NCBI RefSeq assembly: GCF_001750105.1
Contig: NZ_CP014143.1
Span: 1,116,001 to 1,180,000, forward strand
Source of the DNA: Microbulbifer aggregans
Lineage (GTDB): Bacteria; Pseudomonadota; Gammaproteobacteria; Pseudomonadales; Cellvibrionaceae
Reading direction: 5' to 3'
DNA: 64,000 nucleotides
Both the position numbers and the translations under genes were made by a program. This document shows, piece after piece, positions 1 to 8,614 of this stretch. Position 1 is the first letter of the stretch. Each line of letters starts with the position of its first letter. The notes beneath the pieces were generated by a model, which saw nothing but the letters and a program-made list of their open reading frames with translations, did no database searches and was not told where the DNA came from.

Positions 1-135
1 CTTGGAGAAGATTTCGAACGCCTGCTGGAGCTGCCCTTTGTCCACCTCCTCGGTGGCCACGGTAATTTCTGCCCGGATACCGCCCACGAAAAAGTGGAAC
101 TGGCGGTGCAGAAAAGTTTTCCGGGCCTGCACTGA
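1..135 (+). CDS. C-terminal end of an unidentified protein (5' truncated)
   Basis: An open frame runs from the first base to a TGA at 133-135 and gives the last 44 residues of a protein. The fragment contains LPFVHLLGGHG, which resembles the tail of metallo-beta-lactamase-fold hydrolases, where a late Gly-His lies near the active site. The piece is too short to decide the family. It is followed by 86 bp before the SLC13 permease and could be in the same transcription unit. Confidence 0.5.
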   Translation, partial: LGEDFERLLELPFVHLLGGHGNFCPDTAHEKVELAVQKSFPGLH

Positions 136-221
136 ACTGCGTCCTCGACAGTAATTTTCATCGCTGAGAACCGTCACTGAATTTGCTATCGTTGCGCCGA
201 TAAAAATAACCGGAGCGCGCT

Positions 222-1568
222 GTGCAGAACCTCTCACTGCCGATCAGGCTTGCTGTCATTCTCCTGTGGGTCGTTTTTGCGTTTTTTCTCGCGGCACTCC
301 TCGCAGCGGGCGCTGAGCAAAAGCTCGGCCTGTTTATTCTGATTGCCGCGGCCGGGCTATGGATGAGCGAAATTGTGCCGTTGCCAGTCACGGCCCTGCT
401 GGTGCCGGCCGCCGCCTACTTTTCCGGTTTGATGCCAGCGGCCGAGGCACTCGCGCCTTTCTCGAGCACCATTATTTTCCTGTTCATGGGTGGATTTACC
501 CTGGCGGCGGTATTGCAGGCTCACGGTATCGACCGGCGGCTCGCTGGAGCGGTATTGCGGCTGGGCGGCGGCCGTCTGTGGCCAACCCTGATCGGTTTCC
601 TGGCAACCGTCTCCTTCCTGTCCATGTGGATCAGCAACACGGCGACGACGGCAATGATGCTCCCAATCGCCTTGTCGATGGTCGACCGCGACAATCCCCG
701 CACCCGTGCTTTTGCGGTACTGGGCACCGCCTATGCGGCAAATATTGGCGGTCTCGCCACCATCGTCGGCAGCCCTCCCAATGCCATCGCTGCGCGGGCC
801 CTGGGAGCAGATTTCGTCAGCTGGCTACAGGTTGGCCTGCCGGTGACACTGACCATGTTCCCGCTGGTGCTCGCCGTCCTGTGGCTGGTGATGCGACCGG
901 ATCGGGAGCGCGCTGAAATCACGCCGCCGGAAGTGGGCAAGCGCGAATGGGATGTCGGCGCCCTTGGCGCACTTGCGCTGTTTGTCCTCGCCGTTTGCGC
1001 ATGGACATTTTCGACCCTGCTCACCCGCTGGCTGGGGCTCGGCGGCAGCTTTGATGCGGTGGTCGGGCTGACCATCACGGCGCTGGCACCACTGGTGGGG
1101 CTGGTCTCATGGCCGCAGCTGCAGAGCCAGATCAACTGGGGCATCCTGCTGCTGTTCGGGGGTGGCCTGTGCCTATCGGCGATCCTGCAGCAAACCGGGA
1201 CCTCGGTCTGGCTGGCCCAGTCGCTCCTTGGGGGCCTCGGTGATGCACCGGGGTGGCTACTGATCATGGCCTGCATCGCGTTGATGATTTTTCTCACCGA
1301 ACTGGCTTCGAACACAGGCAGCGCCGCAATCCTGGTGCCCGTCATTTACGCCCTGGCGCAACAACTGAATCCGGCGATTACCTACGCGCTGGTCTTCGGT
1401 GTGGGTATCGCGGCCACCTGCGCGTTTATGCTGCCGGTGGCCACGCCACCCAACGCCCTCGCCTATGGCACCGGTGTGGTCCTGCAGGGGCAGATGCTGC
1501 GCGCGGGTCTGTTGCTGAACGTGATCGCCATACCCTTGATTTGGATCATGGTAAGCTTGCTCGCCTGA
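222..1568 (+). CDS. SLC13/DASS-family sodium:anion symporter
   Basis: Predicted inner-membrane permease of the divalent anion:Na+ symporter (SLC13) family, which imports dicarboxylates or sulfate with sodium. The 448-residue protein is almost wholly hydrophobic, with about 11-12 membrane segments. It shows the family's paired signatures: SNTATT near residue 138 with GSPPNA near 183, and ASNTGSAA near 361 with TPPNALA near 408; these Ser-Asn-Thr and Pro-Pro-Asn loops bind Na+ and substrate in known members. The GTG start is chosen because CGGAG lies six bases upstream. The M28 peptidase begins 50 bp downstream on the same strand, so the two may be co-transcribed. The sequence does not reveal the substrate. 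Confidence 0.9.
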   Translation: MQNLSLPIRLAVILLWVVFAFFLAALLAAGAEQKLGLFILIAAAGLWMSEIVPLPVTALLVPAAAYFSGLMPAAEALAPFSSTIIFLFMGGFTLAAVLQAHGIDRRLAGAVLRLGGGRLWPTLIGFLATVSFLSMWISNTATTAMMLPIALSMVDRDNPRTRAFAVLGTAYAANIGGLATIVGSPPNAIAARALGADFVSWLQVGLPVTLTMFPLVLAVLWLVMRPDRERAEITPPEVGKREWDVGALGALALFVLAVCAWTFSTLLTRWLGLGGSFDAVVGLTITALAPLVGLVSWPQLQSQINWGILLLFGGGLCLSAILQQTGTSVWLAQSLLGGLGDAPGWLLIMACIALMIFLTELASNTGSAAILVPVIYALAQQLNPAITYALVFGVGIAATCAFMLPVATPPNALAYGTGVVLQGQMLRAGLLLNVIAIPLIWIMVSLLA

Positions 1569-1618
1569 TGTCAGCCGGGTCTGGCTGGCGCGGGGTAAGC
1601 AAGACAGAAAGATTTCCG

Positions 1619-3250
1619 ATGAAGATAACCACCCTGACAGGCGCTCTGTTTTTGGGCGTCCTCGTGGCCTGTGCCACCCTGCAACCGGCGCCGTTGCCGG
1701 TTCCGGATGCAGAGAACATGCGCCGACATGTCGAATACCTGGCCTCGGACGAGCTGGCCGGGCGGGAGACGGGTACCGAGGGTTACAACCTCGCCGCCGA
1801 GTATGTCGCCCAGCAATTTGAGGCCATGGGGCTGCAACCTGCCGGCAGCCAGGGCTTTATGCAACCGGTGCCGTTCCGGCGGGCCAGCTGGGGGGGACGC
1901 GAGCCCACCATGGTCCTGCGCGGCAATGATGGCGATATCACTTTCAAATTTGGGGAGGATTTCGTCGCTTCGCCGTCGACGGTGAGCGAGCACTCGAAGA
2001 CAACCGCACCCCTGGTCTTTGTAGGCTTTGGAATCGAGGCGCCAGAGTACGGTATTGATGACTATGCCGGCCTGGATGTGCACGGCAAAATTGTGGTCAT
2101 CCTGAGCGGGCGCCCCAAGACCATGCCCAGCGAGGTAGGCGCCCACTATGCGGCCACCCGCACCAAGCGTCAGGCGGCCGCGCGTCAAGGTGCTGTGGGT
2201 TACATTCTCCTGAACACACCGCAGCGGGAGCAGCGTTCCCCCTTTGCCCGCTCCGCCAAGCACGCCGGGGATGACAACTTCGACTGGATCGATGCGGACA
2301 ATGTGCCCGGCAATGCGATCACCGGTCTGCACCCCGGCATTTACCTGGACATGCCGCCGGCGCGCCAGCTGTTTATGGGTGCTGCGCGGAGTCTGGATAC
2401 TATCTTTACTGAAATTGAAAACGGCCTCACCCCGGCCGGGTTCCCACTGCCTTACAGCGCCTCTCTCACCAGCGGCGCCAGCCACGAGACCCTGCTGAGC
2501 CCGAACGTGGTGGCGATGCTGCCGGGCAGCGATCCTAAGTTGAAGGACGAGTACGTGGTTTTCACGGGCCACCTGGACCACACCGGCACGGATGACGGCG
2601 AGGGTGATCAGATCAATAACGGCGCCCAGGACAATGCTGCCGGTATTGCCGTGATGCTCGAGACAGCCCGCCTGTTCGTGGAATCCGGTCGCGCGCCGCG
2701 CCGCTCCCTGCTGTTCGTTGCTGTGACCGCGGAGGAGAAGGGTCTGTTGGGTTCCGATTATTTCGCCCAGCACCCGCCGGTGCCGCCGAGTTCCATGGTG
2801 GCCAATATCAACCTCGATATGCCCATGTTGCTGTACCCGTTCCGCGACATCATCGCCTTCGGCGCCGAACACTCCACCCTGGGTGAAACCACTGCCCGGG
2901 CCGCAGAGCGGGCGGGCCTGAAAATGAGTCCGGACCCGATGCCGGAGCAGGTGATCTTCGTGCGCAGTGACCACTACAGCTTCGTGCGCCAGGGTGTACC
3001 GGCCATTTATCTGATTACCGGCCGCGAGGCGCTGGATCGGGCCGTGCACGGCACGGCGATGCAGAACGCGTTCTTCAAGGAGCGTTACCACCAGCCCGCC
3101 GACGAGGCAGACGAGCAGGTCGACTACGTGGCAGCGGAACAGTTTGCCCAGGTCAATTACGCCATTGCCCGCGAAGTGGCCGATGCACGCCGCAAGCCCG
3201 CCTGGTACGAGGGCGATTTCTTCGGCGAGCTCTTCTCCGCTCCCCGCTAA
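1619..3250 (+). CDS. M28-family zinc peptidase lipoprotein with PA domain
   Basis: Predicted exported zinc aminopeptidase of 543 residues. The start is the ATG at 1619; the open frame extends upstream into the permease gene, but this ATG opens directly onto a signal sequence ending in a lipobox (LVAC, Cys about 18), so the mature protein should be lipid-anchored. A protease-associated (PA) domain spans roughly residues 120-260. The M28 domain follows, with the ligand pattern GHLDH (about 318), the NNGAQDNAAG metal Asp, a catalytic AEE pair (TAEEKG), a later Asp in NLDMP and a final His in RSDHYSF. This is the usual two-zinc set. It probably digests peptides in the periplasm or at the cell surface. 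Confidence 0.92.
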   Translation: MKITTLTGALFLGVLVACATLQPAPLPVPDAENMRRHVEYLASDELAGRETGTEGYNLAAEYVAQQFEAMGLQPAGSQGFMQPVPFRRASWGGREPTMVLRGNDGDITFKFGEDFVASPSTVSEHSKTTAPLVFVGFGIEAPEYGIDDYAGLDVHGKIVVILSGRPKTMPSEVGAHYAATRTKRQAAARQGAVGYILLNTPQREQRSPFARSAKHAGDDNFDWIDADNVPGNAITGLHPGIYLDMPPARQLFMGAARSLDTIFTEIENGLTPAGFPLPYSASLTSGASHETLLSPNVVAMLPGSDPKLKDEYVVFTGHLDHTGTDDGEGDQINNGAQDNAAGIAVMLETARLFVESGRAPRRSLLFVAVTAEEKGLLGSDYFAQHPPVPPSSMVANINLDMPMLLYPFRDIIAFGAEHSTLGETTARAAERAGLKMSPDPMPEQVIFVRSDHYSFVRQGVPAIYLITGREALDRAVHGTAMQNAFFKERYHQPADEADEQVDYVAAEQFAQVNYAIAREVADARRKPAWYEGDFFGELFSAPR

Positions 3251-3256
3251 TTGCGC

Positions 3257-4390
3257 TTACTGCGGCTTCTCCGCGCACCGCTTTCTTACCACGACGGCGG
3301 TGCGCAGCCTCTCCTTCCCGAATAACGACATCCTGGCGAAATCGTCGCGGGCAATGGGCAGGTACTGGTTCTCCAGAGGATCGAGACCGTCGTCGCTGTC
3401 CGGATCGTGCACATAGAGACAGCGTTCATCGATGCCACTCAACGTTACCCAGTGGGGCACGCGTTTGCCGTCGAGGCGATAGGTGCTGATCAGCAGTAGT
3501 GCCAGGGCTCCCTCCTGCAGTAGCTGCTGTAGTTGTTCCTGGGTGAAGTCCTCGCACAAAACCGGTATCCCGGCCCCATCTGCTGCGGTGCGGAAATCCG
3601 CATCCACCCGCCGCATTACCGCCTTTTTCTCCTCGGAACGCACCCCGTCGATAAACAGCGGTGTCGCCTGATTGAGGTAAACGGCACAGCTGTAGCCCCG
3701 CCGCTGCATGGCAAGCGCCAACCCCAACGGATGGCAGCCGCCGTGACCGGAGGTCATGAAAATCGTGGTGGCCTCCCGCCAGAGGGCCAGTTCCTCACTG
3801 ACCGACGGGCGGTAGTCCACACTCAGCGCCGCCATGGCCATCATCGCGGCGGCCGGGCCGCAGGTGAATTCGGTGGTCTGGCCATACCAGGGCACTGGCA
3901 GGCTGTGCAGGTCATCGGAGCGGTGGCGGATACGTTTCTGCATCCGCAGTGCGTCGCCGGCATCCTCGTAGTAACCGGGGTAGTGGCCGAAGGTCCGGTA
4001 GCCCAGCTGGTGGTAGAGCCCGATCGCGGCCGTATTACTCGCCGCCACTTCGAGACGCATGAACAGGCGGCCATTCTCGACGCTGGCCTGTTCGGCCGCT
4101 AATAGCAGAGCGCGGCCCAGGCCCCGGCCGCGACCAGCAGCGGCCACGGCGAGGGAATAGAGGCGGGCGAGACGGGTGCCGCGGCGCAGTAATACCAGCG
4201 CATAGCCGATCAGCTGGTCGCCCTGTTCCGCCACCAGAAAAACCCGGTTGTCGGCGGCCACCCAGTGGCGCAGCCGCCGGCGGCTGAGTCTGTCCGTATC
4301 GAAACAGCTCTGCTCGAGCGCATGAAGCGGTGCTATATCGCCTGTGCGGACGGGCCGGATAGAGAAGGAAAACTTGTCGGGAGAGGGCAT
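3257..4390 (-). CDS. GNAT acetyltransferase fused to C39-like cysteine peptidase
   Basis: A 377-residue two-domain protein. Residues about 9-155 are a GNAT acetyltransferase resembling RimI, with the acetyl-CoA loop RGRGLGRALL near 86-95. Residues about 160-370 are a papain/C39-like peptidase with a plausible triad: Cys177 in EFTCGPAA, His313 in VPHWVTL and Asp329 in VHDPDS. The gene lies head-to-head with a RimK-like ATP-grasp ligase. The same fusion is commonly found beside such ligases in gammaproteobacteria, so the pair probably acts on one peptide-tagging or peptide-modification pathway, with ligation, acetylation and cleavage. The target is unknown. It ends seven bases from the convergent M28 gene. 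Confidence 0.88.
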   Translation of the reverse strand: MPSPDKFSFSIRPVRTGDIAPLHALEQSCFDTDRLSRRRLRHWVAADNRVFLVAEQGDQLIGYALVLLRRGTRLARLYSLAVAAAGRGRGLGRALLLAAEQASVENGRLFMRLEVAASNTAAIGLYHQLGYRTFGHYPGYYEDAGDALRMQKRIRHRSDDLHSLPVPWYGQTTEFTCGPAAAMMAMAALSVDYRPSVSEELALWREATTIFMTSGHGGCHPLGLALAMQRRGYSCAVYLNQATPLFIDGVRSEEKKAVMRRVDADFRTAADGAGIPVLCEDFTQEQLQQLLQEGALALLLISTYRLDGKRVPHWVTLSGIDERCLYVHDPDSDDGLDPLENQYLPIARDDFARMSLFGKERLRTAVVVRKRCAEKPQ

Positions 4391-4462
4391 GGATATGACC
4401 GCCTCGGGCGGCGCAGAACACCGCGAAACTGCGGCCCGGCAACATTAGCAAAAGCGCGAAAA

Positions 4463-4497
4463 AAAGATAGGAGCCGGATGAGAATTCCTCTATCTTT
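4463..4497. promoter_or_regulatory. Inverted repeat in the divergent GNAT-C39/RimK promoter region
   Basis: A perfect 8-bp inverted repeat, AAAGATAG (4463-4470) and CTATCTTT (4490-4497), is separated by 19 bp and sits midway in the 151-bp gap between two divergent genes. The arms are about two helical turns apart, which fits a dimeric regulator or a hairpin. No regulator gene lies next to it, so the function is unproven. Confidence 0.35.
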
Positions 4498-4541
4498 CGC
4501 CGGTCCAGCCTGTCTCTTTTTCTGCCGAGGCAACCCGCCGA

Positions 4542-6023
4542 ATGTCCCAGGTTCTTATCGTCGTCGACCAGCCCAGTGACTGGGCGCCCTACTATCCCAG
4601 CGAGCGCGTCATCACCTTTTCTGACTATCTGCAGTTGTCTGCCCGCCCACAGCGGGTCCGGGTCATCAACCTGTGCGCAGATTACGACTACCGCGCCGAG
4701 GGTTACTACTGCTCGCTGCTCGCGGAGGCCAGGAACCACCGGGTGCTGCCGAGTGTCCGCACGCTCAATGACCTGTCCGTGCCGCAGCTGTACAAACTGC
4801 AGTTGAACCGGGTTGCGCCGGCACTGAACAAGTTGCGGCTGCCGGAAGGAGAGGAGACAGAACTGCGGGTGAAGTCCTATTTCGGTTTCTGCCCCGAGGG
4901 GGCCCTGCAGCCGCTGGCGCGGTTGTTGTTCGACCGCTTCCCCTGCCCGGTGCTGGAAATGCATCTCTCCTGTCGATCCGGCCATTGGGAAATCGTCGAT
5001 CTGCATATCTGCTCTCACCGTGGACTGAGCGATCCGGAGGAAACTGCCTTCGCAGGGGCCCTCGACCGGTTCAGCAATCAGGTCTGGCGGACGCCGAAGC
5101 GCAGTGAGAACAGCCGCTACGACCTGGCAATCCTGGTCGATCCGGAAGAGCGCCTGCCGCCTTCCGACGCCACCGCATTGAAAAAATTTGCCAGCGTGGC
5201 GCGGGAACTGGGTTTTGCCGTCGAGATGATCACCGCCGCCGATTACATGCGTCTGCCGGAATTCGATGCGCTGTTTATCCGCGAGACCACGGCGATTGAT
5301 CACCACACCTACCGTTTCGCCAAGAAGGCCGAGGCGGAAGGGCTGGTAGTACTGGATGATCCTTCCAGCATCCTGCGCTGCACCAACAAGATCTACCTCG
5401 CCGATCTTTTCGCTACCCACAAGGTGCCCGCGCCGCGGACACGGATCCTGCACCGCGGCGACGAGGAGGGCATCCGCACAGCGGTGGAGGAACTGGGTTT
5501 GCCGATGGTGATCAAGATTCCCGATGGTTCCTTTTCCCGGGGCATGGTCAAGGTGCAGGACGAGGGCGAGCTGCGGGAAAGTCTGAATGCACTGTTCGAG
5601 GAGTCGAGCCTGCTGCTGGCCCAGGAGTTCCTGTACACGGAGTTCGACTGGCGCATCGGTGTGCTCAACAACAAACCGTTGTATGCCTGCCGCTATTACA
5701 TGGTCAAGAACCACTGGCAGATCTATAACCACGGCGACGGTAAAACCAGCAGCGGCGGCTTTACCACCCTGCCGACTTTCGAGGTACCCAAAGCCGTATT
5801 GCAGGCAGCCCTCAAGGCGACCAAACCTATTGGCGATGGTTTCTACGGCGTCGACGTCAAGGAAGCCGGTGGCAAAGGCTATGTGATCGAGGTGAATGAC
5901 AACCCTTCCATCGACAGCGGTGTCGAGGACAAGTATCTGGGACGGGAGCTTTACCGGCTTATCCTGCAGGAGTTCCTGCGGCGTCTGGATGCGCGTCGGG
6001 AGGGGCGGTCCGTGCGGGCCTGA
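4542..6023 (+). CDS. RimK-family ATP-grasp ligase with RLAN-type N-terminal domain
   Basis: A 493-residue ATP-grasp ligase. The N-terminal ~190 residues form the extra domain found in this RimK-like subfamily (RLAN type); the ATP-grasp fold spans about 210-485. Visible ATP-grasp signatures are VIKIPDGSFSRG near 323, with an ATP-binding Lys and glycine-rich loop, and EVNDNPSID near 450, with the Mg2+-binding Glu/Asn. RimK-type enzymes join an amino acid or peptide to a carboxylate by an acyl-phosphate. The divergent GNAT-C39 gene is a known companion. At ~490 residues it is far longer than RimK itself (about 300), so it should not be named rimK. The substrate is unknown. Confidence 0.88.
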   Translation: MSQVLIVVDQPSDWAPYYPSERVITFSDYLQLSARPQRVRVINLCADYDYRAEGYYCSLLAEARNHRVLPSVRTLNDLSVPQLYKLQLNRVAPALNKLRLPEGEETELRVKSYFGFCPEGALQPLARLLFDRFPCPVLEMHLSCRSGHWEIVDLHICSHRGLSDPEETAFAGALDRFSNQVWRTPKRSENSRYDLAILVDPEERLPPSDATALKKFASVARELGFAVEMITAADYMRLPEFDALFIRETTAIDHHTYRFAKKAEAEGLVVLDDPSSILRCTNKIYLADLFATHKVPAPRTRILHRGDEEGIRTAVEELGLPMVIKIPDGSFSRGMVKVQDEGELRESLNALFEESSLLLAQEFLYTEFDWRIGVLNNKPLYACRYYMVKNHWQIYNHGDGKTSSGGFTTLPTFEVPKAVLQAALKATKPIGDGFYGVDVKEAGGKGYVIEVNDNPSIDSGVEDKYLGRELYRLILQEFLRRLDARREGRSVRA

Positions 6024-6152
6024 TACCGGGTGACGGCCTGTAATGCCGTGTAATGAAAAAAGTGCCAGATGTGAACCAGTTCATGCTAGTCTGCCGCCCG
6101 GCTGGCGCTTTATGCGACCAGCCGTTCGAAAAAAACAATTCTAGGAAAGAAC

Positions 6153-6647
6153 ATGTTCAAGAAAATTGCCTTGGGGGCCTCCATCGCCGCACTGACCCTG
6201 GCCAGTGGCTGTGCCAGCATCGTCAGCGACAGCAAGTATCCGGTAACCATCGCCAGCACCCCTTCCGGTGCCAACTTCTCTGTGGTTAACGAAGCCGGGC
6301 TGGACGTTCACTCCGGCGTCACTCCGGACACCATCACGCTGGATGCCTCCGATGGTTTCTTCTCTTCCTCCACTTACACCATCAAATACCAGATGGCCGG
6401 TTACAACGAGCAGAGCTTCCAGCTCAAGGCCGGCATTGATGGATGGTACTGGGGCAATATCCTGTTTGGCGGCATTGCTGGTATGTTGATCGTGGATCCT
6501 GCCACCGGTGCCATGTGGAAACTGCCGGAAACTGCGCATGTAAAAATGCACGCTCTTACTGCGGGAAATAGTGTCGACAGCCTGACCATTGCCTCCATCG
6601 ACCAGGTACCGGAAGAGCTGAAAGCCCAGCTGATCCCGGTCAAGTAA
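6153..6647 (+). CDS. Small PEGA-like lipoprotein
   Basis: A 164-residue lipoprotein. It begins with a signal peptide ending ASGC (Cys about 20), the site of lipidation. Next comes an extracytoplasmic stretch with a PEGA-like pattern (TPSGANFSV, then GVTPDTI), a carbohydrate- or surface-associated beta module. A glycine-rich hydrophobic segment near residues 95-115 could insert in or lie along a membrane. The ATG follows AGGAAAG at good spacing. A clear terminator follows 24 bp after the stop, so this is probably a single-gene unit. The precise role is unknown; it may be an outer-membrane or inner-face envelope lipoprotein. Confidence 0.8.
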   Translation: MFKKIALGASIAALTLASGCASIVSDSKYPVTIASTPSGANFSVVNEAGLDVHSGVTPDTITLDASDGFFSSSTYTIKYQMAGYNEQSFQLKAGIDGWYWGNILFGGIAGMLIVDPATGAMWKLPETAHVKMHALTAGNSVDSLTIASIDQVPEELKAQLIPVK

Positions 6648-6670
6648 GTCCCCGGAACCGGTGACTGCAG

Positions 6671-6701
6671 AAAAGCCAGCCCCCTCGGGGCTGGCTTTTT
6701 T
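6671..6701 (+). terminator. Rho-independent terminator, probably bidirectional
   Basis: A 9-bp perfect stem, GCCAGCCCC (6675-6683) pairing with GGGGCTGGC (6687-6695), has a 3-nt loop and is followed by six Ts. An A-run precedes the stem, so it can also end leftward transcripts of the LysR gene whose stop is at 6714. Confidence 0.92.
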
Positions 6702-6713
6702 ATTGGCCGACGA

Positions 6714-7595
6714 TCAACTGACCTGCCGACATAGCTCCAGCCAGCGCTCGATACCGGCACTGCGATATTTTTGTTTGTGCAGAACGAAATGGAACACTCT
6801 GCGGAAGTCCCGTTGCGGCACACGCAGTTCCACCAGTGAACCGCGGCGCAATGCATCCGACAGGGACACGCGGGACAGGCAGCTGATGCCCAGCCCGGCT
6901 TCCACCGCGCGCTTGATCGCCTCGGTGTGCTGCAGCTCCAGCAGGATATGCAGCTTGGGCAGCAACCCGGAGACGGCGCGCTCGAAGGTCTGGCGGGTGC
7001 CCGAACCGGGCTCGCGCAGGATCCAGGTGGCGCTGCAGAGATCGCGATCTGTCAGGCGCTCTTTTTCCGCGAGGGGATGCTCAGGCGCACAGAACACCAC
7101 CAGTTCGTCGTCCCGCCAGGGGATCATCTCCAGGTCCGGGTGGTTGAGTTCACCCTCGAGCAACCCCAGATCCAGTTCGAAGCCCAGCACCTTATCGGCA
7201 ATCGCGGCGGTATTGGCGACTTCCAGCTCTACACGGGTGCCCGGCTGCTCTGCCATGTAACGGGCCATCACTGCGGCGGCCAGGTAGTTGCCGATGGTCA
7301 GGGTGGCGCCGATCTTGAGCCGGCCCAGGTCGCCGTGGGCCGCGAGGGTCTGCTCCAGTTCGCGGGCCCGCTCCAGCAGCTCCTCCGCCCGAGGCCACAA
7401 CTGCCGACCCAGCTCGTTGAGGCGCAGGCGTTTGCCGGTGCGCTCGAACAGGCGCAGCTCGAACTGCTGTTCGAACTCCTTCAGCGCCGTGGAGGCGGCA
7501 GACTGGGACATGCTGAGGCTGGCCGCTGCACGGCTCACGTTCTCGTGGTGGGCGCAGGCGAGGAATACCTCGAGCTGGCGGAGGGTATAGCGCAT
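6714..7595 (-). CDS. finR: LysR-family regulator, FinR-like
   Basis: A 293-residue LysR-type transcription factor. It has an N-terminal winged helix-turn-helix (residues 1-60, with NVSRAAASLSMSQSAASTALKEFE) and a periplasmic-binding-like effector domain (about 90-290). It is divergent from fpr with a 124-bp shared control region. In pseudomonads the LysR regulator in this position, FinR, activates fpr under oxidative stress, and the sequence and context both match, so FinR is the best call. The effector residues were not checked. LysR proteins usually bind T-N11-A sites in such divergent regions. Confidence 0.82.
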   Translation of the reverse strand: MRYTLRQLEVFLACAHHENVSRAAASLSMSQSAASTALKEFEQQFELRLFERTGKRLRLNELGRQLWPRAEELLERARELEQTLAAHGDLGRLKIGATLTIGNYLAAAVMARYMAEQPGTRVELEVANTAAIADKVLGFELDLGLLEGELNHPDLEMIPWRDDELVVFCAPEHPLAEKERLTDRDLCSATWILREPGSGTRQTFERAVSGLLPKLHILLELQHTEAIKRAVEAGLGISCLSRVSLSDALRRGSLVELRVPQRDFRRVFHFVLHKQKYRSAGIERWLELCRQVS

Positions 7596-7650
7596 CAGTA
7601 GGGGTTTTCGTTATCGAAAAAGAATATAAGCAATATCGAAATATCCCATT

Positions 7651-7678
7651 TTGCCGATACTTGTTCCAGCGCTAGAAT
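7651..7678 (+). promoter_or_regulatory. Candidate sigma-70 promoter for fpr
   Basis: TTGCCG (7651-7656) and TAGAAT (7673-7678) are separated by 16 bp, about 40 bp before the fpr start. The AT-rich stretch to the left (7612-7650) carries the repeated word ATATCGAAA/TATCGAAAA and is the likely FinR-binding region. The fpr ribosome-binding site is weak. Confidence 0.5.
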
Positions 7679-7719
7679 TCAATTATTAAGAGATTTCAGG
7701 AATAAGTGGTTCTAAATCA

Positions 7720-8496
7720 ATGTCTAATTTGAATATAGAAAGGGTGCTTGAAGTTCATCATTGGAACGACACCCTGTTCAGTTTCAAGACCACCCGGGAT
7801 CCGGGCTTCCGCTTCGAAAACGGCCACTTTGTGATGATCGGCCTGCCGCAGGATAACGGCCGCCCACTGTTGCGGGCCTATTCCATCGCCAGCGCCAACT
7901 ATGAGGATGAGCTGGAGTTTTTCAGCATCAAGGTGCCGGATGGCCCGCTGACTTCGCGCCTGCAGAAGATTCAGCCGGGGGATGAGATCTTCGTCAGCCG
8001 CAAGCCCACCGGTACCCTGGTGGCAGACCACCTGCTGCCGGGCAAGCGCCTTTGGCTGCTGTCTACCGGTACCGGCCTGGCGCCGTTCCTGAGCATCATC
8101 AAGGACCCGGATGTCTACGAACGCTTCGACCAGGTGATCCTCACCCACGGTGTGCGTTACGTGTCGGAGCTGGCCTACCAGGACCACATCGAAGAAGAAC
8201 TGCCAAACCACGAGTATTTTGGTGAGATGGTGCGCGACCAGCTGCGCTACTACCCGACGGTGACCCGCGAGCCCTACAAGAACACCGGCCGCCTCACCGA
8301 CCTGATGCGTTCCGGCAAGCTGTTCGAGGACTTGGGGGTGCCCAAGCCAACTCTGGAGGATGACCGCTTCATGTTGTGCGGCAGTCCGGCGATGCTGAAG
8401 GAGCTGACCAGTATTCTGGACGACTGGGGCTTCCGCGAGACCCGCGCCGGCATCCCCCACGAATACGTGATCGAGCGCGCCTTTGTGGAAAAGTAA
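7720..8496 (+). CDS. fpr: Ferredoxin/flavodoxin-NADP+ reductase
   Basis: A 258-residue FAD flavoprotein that moves electrons between NADPH and ferredoxin or flavodoxin in the cytoplasm, which helps repair Fe-S clusters and counter oxidative stress. The FAD-binding motif RAYSIAS lies near residue 50, the NADP-binding STGTGLAPF near 112 and the CGSP motif near 222. The C-terminus AFVEK is typical of the bacterial subclass with Azotobacter and Pseudomonas Fpr. Length is normal. Its divergent LysR neighbour is the expected regulator, FinR. A hairpin terminator follows 57 bp after the stop. Confidence 0.95.
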   Translation: MSNLNIERVLEVHHWNDTLFSFKTTRDPGFRFENGHFVMIGLPQDNGRPLLRAYSIASANYEDELEFFSIKVPDGPLTSRLQKIQPGDEIFVSRKPTGTLVADHLLPGKRLWLLSTGTGLAPFLSIIKDPDVYERFDQVILTHGVRYVSELAYQDHIEEELPNHEYFGEMVRDQLRYYPTVTREPYKNTGRLTDLMRSGKLFEDLGVPKPTLEDDRFMLCGSPAMLKELTSILDDWGFRETRAGIPHEYVIERAFVEK

Positions 8497-8553
8497 TGCT
8501 CAATCAGCCTGAGGTGCCACGTTCGCTGGCGCTCAACTACACTGAGTGACGTG

Positions 8554-8577
8554 GAGGCCACCCTTGAGGGTGGCCTC
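8554..8577 (+). terminator. Terminator hairpin after fpr
   Basis: A perfect 10-bp stem, GAGGCCACCC (8554-8563) with GGGTGGCCTC (8568-8577), has a 4-nt loop. The following tract (TGCATTTGT) is only weakly T-rich, so termination may be partial and some reading into the lipocalin gene is possible. Confidence 0.65.
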
Positions 8578-8614
8578 TGCATTTGTGCCAGTTGTAAGAA
8601 GTAGGAGCCTTTCC

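Noticed and set aside
1571..3091. A 506-codon leftward open frame opposite the M28 peptidase
   Set aside because: Antisense shadow; codon pattern and motifs support only the peptidase.
4035..5732. A 565-codon leftward open frame across the RimK-like gene
   Set aside because: It is an antisense shadow of two well-supported genes, common in high-GC coding DNA, and has no family motifs.
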